DNA of 64,000 nt, from the NCBI RefSeq assembly GCF_010730195.1, contig NZ_AP022613.1, positions 3,162,001 through 3,226,000 of the forward strand, in the 5' to 3' direction. Position 1 is the stretch's first letter. The number at the start of each line of letters is the position of its first letter. Below, one piece after another: positions 42,028-50,775 of the stretch. Source of the stretch: Mycobacterium conspicuum. Lineage in GTDB: Bacteria; Actinomycetota; Actinomycetes; Mycobacteriales; Mycobacteriaceae. The notes beneath the pieces were generated by a model. The model did no database searches. It saw nothing but the letters and a program-made list of their open reading frames with translations, and was not told the origin of the DNA. Both the position numbers and the translations under genes were made by a program.

Positions 42028-43209
42028 TCAGACCTCGGATCCGTTGGGCTTGGCGGGCTTACCGGCCTCTTGGGTGCTCTGGGCGCGCGCCGCGAACGTT
42101 CCCGCGATCGAGGTACACGCGATCGTCAACAGCGCACCGAACATCAACGCCGACGCTTCGCCCGGGGCAAGCAGGTGGCGCTGGGTGCCGATGGTGGCAG
42201 CCGCCGTCGACACGCCTAGTTGCGTGCAGGACATCACCGCGAACGTGAGCGGCTGGCCGAAAAGCCGTCCCGCGCAATGGGCCAGCGCGCCGCCGAGCCC
42301 CAGGCCCACACCGAGCAGAATGAATTGCGGATGTGAACCGAGTTCGCGTACTTGCAGCGAGGCCCCCAGCCAGACGAAGAACAGCGGACCGAAGAACCCC
42401 TCGGTGATGCCGAACAACTGGCGCGCCAGGCGCCGCGGTTCGCCCACACCGGCGATCACCAAACCCAACGCGAAGCCCGCGAGCATGATCGAGACGCCGG
42501 TGCTGATGGCCAACGCGGCCAGCCCGAACAGCACCAGCAGGTTCGTCCGCAGTTCCAGCGCGAACTTTTGGGTGTGGGAGTAGTCGTGCATGCGCTGGCG
42601 CCAGCCTTTGTGGTCGGCCACACGCATCAGTACGAAGACCACCGCGGCGCAGCCCGCGACCGCGAGGCCGCCCAGTGCCGCCGTCGGCGCCTTGCTGAAG
42701 TCAATTACCAACGGCAGCAACACGATCCCCGCGGTGTTGGCGATCGCTATCTGCGCCGTGACGGCGAGCACCTGCGGTCCGCGCAATCGCAGCGAATCGA
42801 TCATCGGCAACGTCATCGCGGCGGACGACGAAGCCATCAGCACCCCATAGAGCGCTCCGTGGCCGTTACCCAGCGCCGCCGCCAAGCCAAAACCGAACGC
42901 CGCACCAACGGCACCGGCGAGAACCGCCCGCGCCAACGCCGACGGCAGCGCAGTACGCAAAGTGGGGTCGCGCACCGGGACGTGGCTGCCCACGACGAAC
43001 ATCACCAGCGCGAAGCCGATGTTCGCCAACAACTGAAAGCTCGGGTTGGCGTCGTCGACCAGGCCGAAACCGGTTCTGCCGATGACGAGTCCCGCGATCA
43101 GCTCGCCGATGGTCACCGGAATCCGCAAGCGCGGGACCGCCGCCAGCAGCGGGCCCGCGAAACCCACGGCGGCCACGACGGCCAGCGTCTGGAAGCCGAA
43201 CCCGTGCAC
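42028..43209 (-). CDS. Cation/proton antiporter, CPA2 type
   Basis: A 393-aa integral membrane protein of the sodium/hydrogen exchanger (Kef/NapA-like) group. It has about 11-12 hydrophobic segments. The first half includes RIPVTIGELIAGLVIGRTG, a typical re-entrant motif, and there is a late segment with FFGPLFFVWLGASLQV. No C-terminal nucleotide-binding TrkA domain is present, because the protein ends soon after the last helix. It likely exchanges Na+ or K+ for protons across the plasma membrane. The GTG start at 43209 follows the MDR oxidoreductase gene by 12 nt, so the two are probably in one transcript. Confidence 0.88.
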   Translation of the reverse strand: MHGFGFQTLAVVAAVGFAGPLLAAVPRLRIPVTIGELIAGLVIGRTGFGLVDDANPSFQLLANIGFALVMFVVGSHVPVRDPTLRTALPSALARAVLAGAVGAAFGFGLAAALGNGHGALYGVLMASSSAAMTLPMIDSLRLRGPQVLAVTAQIAIANTAGIVLLPLVIDFSKAPTAALGGLAVAGCAAVVFVLMRVADHKGWRQRMHDYSHTQKFALELRTNLLVLFGLAALAISTGVSIMLAGFALGLVIAGVGEPRRLARQLFGITEGFFGPLFFVWLGASLQVRELGSHPQFILLGVGLGLGGALAHCAGRLFGQPLTFAVMSCTQLGVSTAAATIGTQRHLLAPGEASALMFGALLTIACTSIAGTFAARAQSTQEAGKPAKPNGSEV

Positions 43210-43221
43210 GTCAGCGAGCCG

Positions 43222-44253
43222 TCACGGGATCGTCAGCCCGATCTTGCCGACGTGCTCGCCGGCCCGCATCACCCGCAACGCCTCGTCCATGTTGTCCCAG
43301 TCGAAGACGTGGCTGATGTATGGCTTGATGGCGGCCCCGGACGGCGGTGATGCCATCACGTCGCACAGGTCGGCGTGCGCGCGCACGCCGCCGACGGTGA
43401 TCCCGATGACGCGCAGATTGTTGAGCATTACCTCGGCGACCGAGATGGGCACCGTGTCGAATCCGCTGAGTACACCGATCACCGCGACGGTGCCGCCGAC
43501 ACGCGCGGCATGCACCGACTGCGCCAACGTGGCGGGCCCGCCGACTTCGACGATGAGGTCGGCCCCGCGCCCCGCGGTCAGGCGCTTGACTTCGGCATCC
43601 CATTGCGGGGTCGTCCGATAGTTGACGAGATGTGTTGCGCCCAAATCGGATCCGATCTTCAGCTTGTCGTCGGATGACGAGGTGAGGATCACGGTGGCGC
43701 CCAGCGCCCGGGCGAGTTGCACGGCGAACAGCGACACGCCGCCGGTACCCTGGGCGACGACGACGTCACCCGCCCCGATGTTGGCTTCCACCAAGGCACT
43801 CCACGCCGTCACGCCGGCACACGGGATCGTGGCGGCCTCGAGGTCGGTGAGGTAATCGGGCGTACGGACCAGGGCGGTGACGGCGGCGACGCGGTACTGC
43901 TGCAACCATCCGTCTTCCGAGTCGCCGGGCAAGTCGCGCTTGGCTTCCGGTGTCGGCGGGCCGTCCGGCCAGCTCGGGTGAAACGCCCCCATGACCCGAT
44001 CCCCGACGCGCAGTCCGTCGACGCCGGGGCCGACGGCGACCACCTGTCCGGCCCCGTCGCTCATCGGTACCCGCGGCCAGGGCCCAGGAAGCAGACCCAT
44101 CAAGTTGATCTGGTCGTGAAAATTCAGACTCGAGGCGTTGACCTTCACCAGGACCTGCCCGGCGCCCGGTTCGGCAACCGGCCGTTCCACCCTTTCCAGC
44201 GGTGTGCCCGGGCCGTTCATCAGCATCGCCTGCTGACGTTCCGGAATGCTCAT
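43222..44253 (-). CDS. MDR-family zinc-type alcohol dehydrogenase / quinone oxidoreductase
   Basis: A 343-aa NAD(P)H-dependent oxidoreductase. The N-terminal GroES-like domain has SSLNFHDQINLMG and the MSDGAGQVVAVGPGVDGLRVGDRV segment. The Rossmann domain begins around residue 140, with GAGDVVVAQGTGGVSLFAVQLARALGA. The usual catalytic zinc cysteine is replaced (NFHDQ), so it is more like quinone oxidoreductases than true zinc alcohol dehydrogenases. ATG 44253 is 19 nt after the enoyl-CoA hydratase stop, and the antiporter follows within 12 nt. The physiological substrate is not evident. Confidence 0.9.
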   Translation of the reverse strand: MSIPERQQAMLMNGPGTPLERVERPVAEPGAGQVLVKVNASSLNFHDQINLMGLLPGPWPRVPMSDGAGQVVAVGPGVDGLRVGDRVMGAFHPSWPDGPPTPEAKRDLPGDSEDGWLQQYRVAAVTALVRTPDYLTDLEAATIPCAGVTAWSALVEANIGAGDVVVAQGTGGVSLFAVQLARALGATVILTSSSDDKLKIGSDLGATHLVNYRTTPQWDAEVKRLTAGRGADLIVEVGGPATLAQSVHAARVGGTVAVIGVLSGFDTVPISVAEVMLNNLRVIGITVGGVRAHADLCDVMASPPSGAAIKPYISHVFDWDNMDEALRVMRAGEHVGKIGLTIP

Positions 44254-44272
44254 GCGCTACCCGCCTCCTGAA

Positions 44273-45073
44273 TCAGATTGGTTCCCAGTCTTTCGCCACC
44301 GACGCGCTCCAGCGCGGCGCACGGCGCTGCAGGAATGCGTCGACGCCCTCGCGGGCATCGGCGCTGCCCATCACCCGCCGATGCAGCTCGGTCTCGAGCT
44401 CGGCAACCCGACGGGGTGTGTAGCCGTTGATCTGCGCGTCCCACAGCAGCCGTTTGCTCAGGGCGGCCGACATCGGCGCGACATTGACCGCGATGTCGCG
44501 CGCCACCGCCACCGCGTGGTCGAGCACCTCGCGGTTGGGCAACGCCCGGGTGGCGATGCCCATGGCGGCGGCCTCGGCACCGTCGAACGTGCGTCCCGTC
44601 AGCAGAATGTCCGCGGCCACCGCCCCGCCCGCCAGGTGCGGCAGCGTCCAGTGCGACATGCAGTCGGGTATCACGCCCCGGCGCACTTGCGCGACAGCGT
44701 ATTTGGCGTCCGCGGCCATGATCCGGATGTCGGCCTGCAGGGCGATCGTCAAGCCGATCCCGATGGCATGACCGTTGACCGCCGCGATGACCGGGGTGCG
44801 TAGCTCAAATGCCGCGGGATCGGTGGGCGACGCCGTGAACTCGGCCGAAGGCGCGGCGAAAGGGCTTGTCGCGGCGGCGAAGTCGGCGCCGGCGCAGAAT
44901 GCCTCGCCGGCGCCGGTGAGCACGATGGCGCGCACCGCATCGTCGTCGTCGCACCGCCGGTAGGCCTGGTTGAGCAGCGCACCCATCTCCGCGGTGTAGG
45001 CGTTGCGGTGCTCGGGGCGGTTGAGGGTCAACACCGCGACGCCGTCGGCGATCGCGACGATGAGATCGGTCAT
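44273..45073 (-). CDS. Enoyl-CoA hydratase/isomerase family protein
   Basis: A 266-aa crotonase-fold enzyme acting on acyl-CoA esters. The oxyanion-hole segments are NAYTAEMGALL with GAGEAFCAGADF, and VNGHAIGIGLTIALQADIRIMA. The residue corresponding to the first catalytic glutamate is not obvious near AVAQVRRGVIPDCMSHWTLP, so isomerase or another crotonase activity is possible. ATG 45073 (MTDLIVAI...) matches the family's usual start and is preferred over an upstream codon adding ten residues. It is the first gene of a minus-strand set with the MDR oxidoreductase and antiporter, and is divergent from the membrane acyltransferase, 44 nt away. Confidence 0.9.
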   Translation of the reverse strand: MTDLIVAIADGVAVLTLNRPEHRNAYTAEMGALLNQAYRRCDDDDAVRAIVLTGAGEAFCAGADFAAATSPFAAPSAEFTASPTDPAAFELRTPVIAAVNGHAIGIGLTIALQADIRIMAADAKYAVAQVRRGVIPDCMSHWTLPHLAGGAVAADILLTGRTFDGAEAAAMGIATRALPNREVLDHAVAVARDIAVNVAPMSAALSKRLLWDAQINGYTPRRVAELETELHRRVMGSADAREGVDAFLQRRAPRWSASVAKDWEPI

Positions 45074-45117
45074 CCCCGTGAACTTACCCACCCGTGCCCG
45101 CACGCCGGGCGGGTACC

Positions 45118-46452
45118 GTGGCGTGGGTGCATCCCTTGGAGCGGCCGGCCCGCAATCTGGCGGTCGATTTCTACCGGGTCTCCGGTGTGGTGCTCATCGT
45201 GCTGGGCCATTGGTTGGCCGGATCCGTGACGTATCACGACGGGCAATTCGGTCGGCAGAACCCGCTGGTCGACATGCCCTGGACGCAATGGCTGACCTGG
45301 CCGTTCCAGGCCGTCCCGGCGTTTTTCGTGATGGCCGGTTACGCCGGCGCGGTGTCGTGGGCCCATTGGCGCGACCGCAACGACATGTCACGGCAGACCT
45401 GGCTTCGGCGCCGACTCGCCCGGGTCCTGGGCCCGACGGCCGTGTACGGCGCGCTGGTGTCGGCGATTGTCGTGGCGCTTCAGGTGCGCCACGTCGCCGG
45501 TTCGGTGTTGCAGTACGCGGGCTGGGCGGTCGCGATGCACCTCTGGTTCCTCGCGGTGTACGTGCTGGTGGTGTCGCTGACGCCGAGCGCGGTTGCGGCA
45601 CACCGGCGTTGGGGCCTGTGGGTGCCCGCCGCGTTGGCCGTGGACGTCGTGGCCGTCGATGTCGCCTCGCGGGCCGGGCATGTGCCCTACCTCGGCTGGC
45701 TGAACTATCTGCTGTGCTGGGGGGCGCTGTACCAGCTCGGAATCGCCTGGCAGGGCGGGCTATTGGCCGGGCGCCGGCCCGTGATGCTGGCCGTCGGGTC
45801 GGGGTTGGCGCTGGCGCTGTTGATCGGGCTGGGTCCCTATCCGGTCAGCATGATCGGCGTGCCCGGGCAGACCGTCGACAACACCACCCCGCCGACGGCG
45901 GCGGCGTTGGCGTTCGGCTGCGCGCAGGCGGGACTCGCGATGGCACTCGCGCCCGCGCTCAACCGATTGATGCGCGCCCGCCTTTTGCAGCGCGTGCTGG
46001 CGGTCGGCAACGCCAACGTGATGGCGCTGTATCTGTGGCACATGATTCCCGTCGTGATCGTGGCGATCGTCGGCTATCCGGCCGGTCTGCTGCCGCAACC
46101 ACCCGAGGGATCCGCGCAGTGGTGGCTGGCCCGGCTGGCTTGGGTGGTTGTCCTGGGCCTGGTGACCGCGGTCGAGATGCTGCTGTTGTATTGGGGGCGG
46201 CGCGTTTTCGCGGCCCCGCTGCAGATGCTCGGGGTCCCGCTCACCGAGCGGTTCGCCGGGCCGCTCATGCTGGCCGGTGCCGCGATGACGGCCTATGGTC
46301 TGGCGTTGGTCGCCGCCAACGGGTTCGCCCCGGACGGCCGCTTTCCGTGGACCGCCGCGCTGGTCTTCGCCGTCGGGGCTGTCTTGGTCGCGCTTCGACC
46401 GCGGCAGCGAGACTGCGTACAGATCGCGATTCCGTCGCCAACTACGCCCTGA
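45118..46452 (+). CDS. Membrane acyltransferase, family 3
   Basis: A polytopic protein of about 444 aa in the acyltransferase-3 (OafA-like) family. It starts with RNLAVDFYRVSGVVLIVLGHWL, the usual first helix, although the common catalytic-histidine context is altered. It has about ten hydrophobic segments and a central AVAMHLWFLAVYVLVV followed by a C-terminal MALYLWHMIPVVIV helix, both typical. It would acylate a lipid-linked or extracellular carbohydrate or peptide at the membrane. The GTG at 45118 is chosen; GTG 45127 is close. It overlaps the convergent tetR gene by 11 nt at the 3' end. A link to lipopeptide modification is possible but unsupported. Confidence 0.85.
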   Translation: MAWVHPLERPARNLAVDFYRVSGVVLIVLGHWLAGSVTYHDGQFGRQNPLVDMPWTQWLTWPFQAVPAFFVMAGYAGAVSWAHWRDRNDMSRQTWLRRRLARVLGPTAVYGALVSAIVVALQVRHVAGSVLQYAGWAVAMHLWFLAVYVLVVSLTPSAVAAHRRWGLWVPAALAVDVVAVDVASRAGHVPYLGWLNYLLCWGALYQLGIAWQGGLLAGRRPVMLAVGSGLALALLIGLGPYPVSMIGVPGQTVDNTTPPTAAALAFGCAQAGLAMALAPALNRLMRARLLQRVLAVGNANVMALYLWHMIPVVIVAIVGYPAGLLPQPPEGSAQWWLARLAWVVVLGLVTAVEMLLLYWGRRVFAAPLQMLGVPLTERFAGPLMLAGAAMTAYGLALVAANGFAPDGRFPWTAALVFAVGAVLVALRPRQRDCVQIAIPSPTTP

Positions 46453-47119
46453 GCGCAGTTTCGGCGAGGTCGGGCAGCGGGCGCTGACAGATGGCGCGCG
46501 CCTCGTCCGCGTCCAGCCCGAACAGGCGTAGCAGGTTCTCGGTCACCGTGTCCGCGGCGTGCGCGTCGTCGCGATCAGGGTCTTCACGCAGCAGTGCGCC
46601 GAGTCCCAGCAACGCCCCACCGGCCGTGGCGAGTGCGAGATGCGGGTCCTCGATCAGGAACCGGCCGGCGTCGGCGGCTGCCGTGAGGTCGCGTAGCGCG
46701 CGCGGCGCCAGGCCGCGGTCCGACGACAGCAGGGCCGGCCCGTTGGCCAACAAGATCTCGCTCTCCTGTGGGCGCCGCCGAAATAGCCGACCGGTCAGCC
46801 GGAAGCTGGTGGCAAAGGTCTCGGCGGGGTCCTCGATCGCCGCGGTGAGGCGGTCCAGCAGCGCCCCGTGGGCGTCGAGCACGTCGGCGACGGCGGCCTC
46901 GTACAGCTGGTCCTTGCTGTCGAAGTGGTTGTAGAACGAGCCCATTCCGACGTCGGCGGCCCGGGTGATCTCCAGGACCGGGACGTTGATCCGGCCCTCG
47001 GCGATCAACCGTTGCGCCGCCCCGATCAGCGCCGCCCTGGTGCGCTCCTTGCGCCGTTGCAGACGACTGACGCCGTCCCGGTCGGGGCCGAACTTTGTCA
47101 CTCGAGGAGTATGCCTCAC
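46442..47119 (-). CDS. TetR-family transcriptional regulator
   Basis: A 225-aa repressor. The N-terminal helix-turn-helix domain (about 20-75) shows the family pattern: RTRAALIGAAQRLIAEGRINVPVLEITRAADVGMGSFYNHFDSKDQLYEA. The remainder is a helical ligand-binding domain with no recognisable specificity. It is divergent from the VOC-FAH-hydroxylase operon across 77 bp. Two copies of a TGACGATTTCGTCA-type palindrome lie in that gap, one of them 4 nt upstream of this gene's start. It therefore probably represses both itself and the operon, and is relieved by an aromatic or acyl-CoA intermediate (inference). Its end overlaps the acyltransferase end by 11 nt. Confidence 0.92.
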   Translation of the reverse strand: MRHTPRVTKFGPDRDGVSRLQRRKERTRAALIGAAQRLIAEGRINVPVLEITRAADVGMGSFYNHFDSKDQLYEAAVADVLDAHGALLDRLTAAIEDPAETFATSFRLTGRLFRRRPQESEILLANGPALLSSDRGLAPRALRDLTAAADAGRFLIEDPHLALATAGGALLGLGALLREDPDRDDAHAADTVTENLLRLFGLDADEARAICQRPLPDLAETALRA

Positions 47120-47122
47120 TTT

Positions 47123-47136
47123 TGAGGATTTCGTCA
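47123..47136. promoter_or_regulatory. TetR operator copy 1 (tetR-proximal)
   Basis: TGAGGATTTCGTCA is an imperfect inverted repeat (TGAGGA/TCGTCA arms, TT centre), 13 of 14 identical to the copy at 47166. It lies over the translation-start region of tetR, which suggests autoregulation. Confidence 0.6.
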
Positions 47137-47165
47137 GAAACCTTGACCAACCGATGACTCGTATG

Positions 47166-47179
47166 TGACGATTTCGTCA
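47166..47179. promoter_or_regulatory. TetR operator copy 2 (operon-proximal)
   Basis: TGACGA-TT-TCGTCA has perfect 6-bp inverted arms. It sits 18 nt upstream of the GTG start of the VOC gene and 43 bp from the matching copy at 47123, about four helical turns. It is a good candidate binding site for the divergent TetR protein. Confidence 0.65.
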
Positions 47180-47196
47180 GTTAGTTGGGAGATGAT

Positions 47197-48315
47197 GTGG
47201 CTCGAAGCGCCGACCTGCACAGCGAGCAAGGCGCGCTGTCCGGCGAGCACCCGGGCCGGTCTCGCAATCCGGTGATCAAGGTCGTCGACATCGCATGGCT
47301 CGAGTTCGAGAAGCCGGACCTGCTTCGCGCCGAGGCGTTCGCCCGGGCCTTCGGCTTTTCCACCGCACAGCGCGATCCGGACGAGCTTCAGCTGCGCGGC
47401 ACCGACGCGGGCGCGCCCTGCGTGATCCTGCGGCGGGGGCCGCGGACCCGCTTTGCCGGCGTGGCGTTCCGGGCCGGCGACGAGGTCGACGTGCTGCGAC
47501 TGGCCGACAACTCCGGTGCCGCCGCGCGGCCCCTGCCGGAGGCGATCGGCGGCCTGTCCGTCGATCTGGTCGATCCCAGCGGGATCGCGGTGCGCGTGGT
47601 CGCGGGAATGCACGAACTGCCGCCCCTGCCCGGCCAGGCGTCGCACACGTTCAATTTCGGGACCGACCTACACCGCACCAACGCCACACAACGCCCCGGG
47701 CGGGTACCCGCACGCATACAGCGCCTGGGCCACCTGGTGGTGGAGTCGACCAAGTACCGCGAGACGCTCAACTGGTACCTGGACAACCTGGGCATGATCG
47801 TCAGCGACTTCCTGTTCTTTCCCGGTCAGCGGCGGCGAGGTCCGACGATGAGCTTCATCCGCTGCGATCGAGGATCCACGCCCACCGATCACCACACGCT
47901 GGCGATCGCGCTGGGTCCGGCCAACCGCTACGTCCACTCGGCGTATCAGGTCTGCGATCTCGACGCCCTGGCCGCCGGCGGCGAATACCTCAGGGACCGT
48001 GGCTATTTCCGATCCTGGGGCATCGGGCGGCACATCCAAGGCAGCCAAATCTTCGACTATTGGCGCGATCCCGACAGCTTCCTGGTCGAGCACTTCGCCG
48101 ATGGTGACATGTTCGACAACACCGTCGAGCCCGGCTGGGCGCCCTTCACCGCGTCCGGCCTGGCCCAGTGGGGACCGCCCGCGACCCGAGACTTCCTCGG
48201 GTTAGATCCGAAAGCCGCTCGCCACGAACTGATTTCGATGATCACCGCACTGCGTGAAAACAACGAGTTCGATATCCGCCGCCTGATCGGTCGACTGAAA
48301 GTGCCCACCTCATGA
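47197..48315 (+). CDS. VOC-family extradiol-type dioxygenase
   Basis: A 372-aa two-domain vicinal-oxygen-chelate protein, resembling extradiol ring-cleavage dioxygenases. The second domain (about 170-310) has the likely iron ligands: His in RLGHLVVEST, His in DHHTLAIAL, Glu in SFLVEHFADGD. The first domain (about 25-135) has lost the ligands, as is usual. GTG 47197 is preferred over TTG 47185 because GGGAG lies at 47187-47191 at good spacing. The FAH-family gene follows with an ATGA overlap, then an FAD hydroxylase. This is the gene set of a hydroxylase/meta-cleavage/hydrolase aromatic pathway. The natural substrate is unknown. Confidence 0.87.
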   Translation: MARSADLHSEQGALSGEHPGRSRNPVIKVVDIAWLEFEKPDLLRAEAFARAFGFSTAQRDPDELQLRGTDAGAPCVILRRGPRTRFAGVAFRAGDEVDVLRLADNSGAAARPLPEAIGGLSVDLVDPSGIAVRVVAGMHELPPLPGQASHTFNFGTDLHRTNATQRPGRVPARIQRLGHLVVESTKYRETLNWYLDNLGMIVSDFLFFPGQRRRGPTMSFIRCDRGSTPTDHHTLAIALGPANRYVHSAYQVCDLDALAAGGEYLRDRGYFRSWGIGRHIQGSQIFDYWRDPDSFLVEHFADGDMFDNTVEPGWAPFTASGLAQWGPPATRDFLGLDPKAARHELISMITALRENNEFDIRRLIGRLKVPTS

Positions 48316-49250
48316 CCGCCTCCGTACTGCACACCGCCGACGCCTGGTGGGTCAAGACGCGCGGCGGCGCTGCGCGGATCGACACGTCCGCGACCACCAC
48401 CGGTCAGCTGCTGGCCGACAGGGCCGCGATCGAGACGGCCGGCGCCGAATCCGACACAGTGGCCATTGACAGCCTGGAGCTGATCTCACCGGTGACCAGA
48501 CCATGCCGAGTGGTGGCTCAGATGACCAACTTCGAGTCGCACGTCAAAGACGCGGGCATGGACCCGGCATCGGTCCCGCTGACGTTCTTCCGGAAGGCAT
48601 CCGCGTCGATCAACGGCCCGTTCGAGGACATCGTGAAACCCGAGCACGTCAGGCTGCTGGACTACGAGGTGGAAATCGGGCTGGTGATCGGACGTGCAAT
48701 CCCGGTTGGCACCACCATTTCCGACGCAAACCTCGCCGATTTCATTGCGGGCCTGGTCATTACGAATGATGTGTCGGCACGCGACATCCAGCTTCCGCAG
48801 ACGCAGTTCTACGAAGCCAAGTCCTATCCGACGTTCACCCCGGTCGGTCCGGAGCTGGTGTTGCTCAACTCCGAGGAGCTCAAGCGGTTCGGCGACCTGC
48901 GGCTGCGGCTGAGCGTCAACGGGGACGAGCGACAGAATTCGCTCGTCGAGGACGACATGCTGTATCGGCCGTTGCAGGCCCTGCAGGGGCTCACCCAGTT
49001 CCAGGAGCTCGCACCCGGTGATCTGATTCTTACCGGCACCCCGGCCGGCACCGCGCTGAGCGCCCCACCGAAGCCGGTGCAGATGATCAGCAACCTGCTG
49101 CCGCCGGCCGTTAAATGGCGGGCGTTCTTCAAGACTCAGGCCGGCAATCGCAGATATCTGCAAAACGGCGACATCGTCGAGGCGTCGGTGGGCACCGACG
49201 ACGGCGCCATCGACCTCGGAACCCAGCGCACCGCAGTCCGATACGCGTGA
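48312..49250 (+). CDS. Fumarylacetoacetate hydrolase family protein
   Basis: A 312-aa FAH-superfamily hydrolase or decarboxylase that cleaves C-C bonds in ring-fission products. The divalent-metal ligands are in the DYEVEIGLVIGR segment (two Glu) and the later ITNDVSARD loop (Asp). The KSYPTFTPVGPELV and LILTGTPAGT motifs are typical. The ATG overlaps the VOC gene stop, and its own stop overlaps the FAD hydroxylase start (GTGA), so the three genes are tightly coupled. It probably acts on the product of the preceding dioxygenase. Confidence 0.92.
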   Translation: MTASVLHTADAWWVKTRGGAARIDTSATTTGQLLADRAAIETAGAESDTVAIDSLELISPVTRPCRVVAQMTNFESHVKDAGMDPASVPLTFFRKASASINGPFEDIVKPEHVRLLDYEVEIGLVIGRAIPVGTTISDANLADFIAGLVITNDVSARDIQLPQTQFYEAKSYPTFTPVGPELVLLNSEELKRFGDLRLRLSVNGDERQNSLVEDDMLYRPLQALQGLTQFQELAPGDLILTGTPAGTALSAPPKPVQMISNLLPPAVKWRAFFKTQAGNRRYLQNGDIVEASVGTDDGAIDLGTQRTAVRYA

Positions 49251-50695
49251 CTCGACACGTTACCGTCACGATCGTCGGCGCCGGACCGACGGGCATCACC
49301 GCCGCCACGCTGCTCGCGCAGCACGGCGTGGACTGCGTGGTCCTCGATCGTTGGGCCGAGGTGTACCCCCAGCCGCGCGCGGTGCATCTGGACGACGAGA
49401 TCTACCGCGTCGTCGCGCGCCTCGGCATCGCCGAGGAGTTCGCCGCGATCTCGCGGCCCACACTCGGGCTACGGCTGCTGGACAAGCGATTCAGGGTGCT
49501 CGCCGAGTTCAACCGCGACCGCGCGCGCAGCGTGCATGGCTTCCCGCAGGCCAACATGTTCGACCAGCCCGAGTTCGAGGCCCTGCTGCGGGCAAACCTG
49601 AAGCGCCACGCGGAAGCCGAATTGCGGGGCAACGCCGAGGTCACCGCAGTCGGCGACCACGACGGACGCGTGCGGGTCACCTTCGTCGATCGCTGCTCCG
49701 GCTCGACGCACCGGATCGAGGCCGACTACCTGCTGGGCTGCGACGGCGCCAACAGCGTCGTGCGCACCCAGATCGGTTCGACCATGCGGGATTTGAAGTT
49801 CGAGCAACGCTGGCTGGTGGTCGACATCGCCACCAATGCCGAACTGAACCAGTGGGAGGGCGTGCACCAGGTGTGCGATCCACTGCGCGCGGCGACCTAC
49901 ATGCGCATCGGCGAATCGCGCTATCGCTGGGAGTTTCAGCTTCTTACGGGCGAATCGGCAAGCGATTTCTGCTCCGTGCCCGCGCTTCGGCCCCTCATCG
50001 CGCCCTGGACCACCGACGTGGCGGACAGCGAATTGACGCTGCTGCGCGTCACCGAGTACACGTTCCGCGCGCAAATCGCCGATCGGTGGCGCCGCGGCAA
50101 CGTCTTTCTCCTCGGGGACGCCGCGCACCTCACTCCCCCGTTCATCGGCCAGGGCATGGGAGCCGGGCTGCGCGACGCGATGAACCTGGCCTGGAAGATC
50201 GCCGCGGTCCGCGACGGCACCCTGGCGGCCGAGGTCCTCGACAGCTACGAGCGGGAGCGCAAACCGCATACGCTTCAGCTGATTCGGCTGGCGCTCAATG
50301 TCGGTCGCGCGATGACCGGCGGCGGTCGGTTCGGCAACGCAGCGCGCCGGCTGGTGTTACCCCGCGTGCGACTGCTTCCCGGTCTGCGCGACAAGGTCGT
50401 GGACTCCACGACGCCCGCGCTACGCTCCTCCGCGCTGGTGCACAAGGCTCGACGACCGGGTGGCCTCGCCGGCACGCTGTGTCCGAACCCGCTGCTGGCC
50501 TGCGGTCAACGGTTCGACGACGTCGTCGGCCCCAACTTCGCCTTCGTCACGCCCCGCCGCTGGGCGCGGCCGACGAGACGCGGCTGCGGCGGCGCGGAAT
50601 CGTGCCGGTGGTGGCCGACCGCGATACCGAGCTCGAAAAGTGGCTACGGACAGCACATGCCGCGGCGGCGCTCGTGCGCCCCGACCGGGTCGTGA
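49247..50695 (+). CDS. FAD-dependent aromatic hydroxylase (MhpA-like), C-terminus frameshifted
   Basis: A 482-aa PheA/MhpA-type flavoprotein monooxygenase that would hydroxylate a phenolic substrate using NAD(P)H. It shows the Rossmann GAGPTG motif at the N-terminus (about 10-15), DYLLGCDGANSVVR and GNVFLLGDAAHLTPPFIGQGMGAGLRDAMNLAWKI, all typical. The GTG start overlaps the FAH gene stop. After residue ~435 (FAFVT) the frame runs into an Arg/Trp/Pro-rich tail without family character. The adjacent frame continues with the expected thioredoxin-like end: RRGIVPVVAD, then LVRPDRVVMRAG, stopping at 50775. A one-base loss near 50550 would explain this. It could be a real mutation or a sequencing error. 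The catalytic domains are complete, so activity may persist. Confidence 0.85.
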   Translation: MTRHVTVTIVGAGPTGITAATLLAQHGVDCVVLDRWAEVYPQPRAVHLDDEIYRVVARLGIAEEFAAISRPTLGLRLLDKRFRVLAEFNRDRARSVHGFPQANMFDQPEFEALLRANLKRHAEAELRGNAEVTAVGDHDGRVRVTFVDRCSGSTHRIEADYLLGCDGANSVVRTQIGSTMRDLKFEQRWLVVDIATNAELNQWEGVHQVCDPLRAATYMRIGESRYRWEFQLLTGESASDFCSVPALRPLIAPWTTDVADSELTLLRVTEYTFRAQIADRWRRGNVFLLGDAAHLTPPFIGQGMGAGLRDAMNLAWKIAAVRDGTLAAEVLDSYERERKPHTLQLIRLALNVGRAMTGGGRFGNAARRLVLPRVRLLPGLRDKVVDSTTPALRSSALVHKARRPGGLAGTLCPNPLLACGQRFDDVVGPNFAFVTPRRWARPTRRGCGGAESCRWWPTAIPSSKSGYGQHMPRRRSCAPTGS

Positions 50696-50775
50696 TGCGC
50701 GCCGGACGCGATCCCGCCGCGCTGTGCGAATTCGCGACCGCCGTCCTCAATGATCGGACCGCTGGGCCGCCATAG
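50552..50775 (+). other. Out-of-frame C-terminal segment of the FAD hydroxylase
   Basis: This frame encodes about 70 residues including RRGIVPVVADRDTELEKWL and LVRPDRVVMRAG, which fit the end of MhpA-like hydroxylases. It lacks a start of its own. It joins the upstream gene if one base is restored near 50550. With it, the gene would end at 50775 and overlap the convergent ferredoxin gene by 29 nt. Confidence 0.7.
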
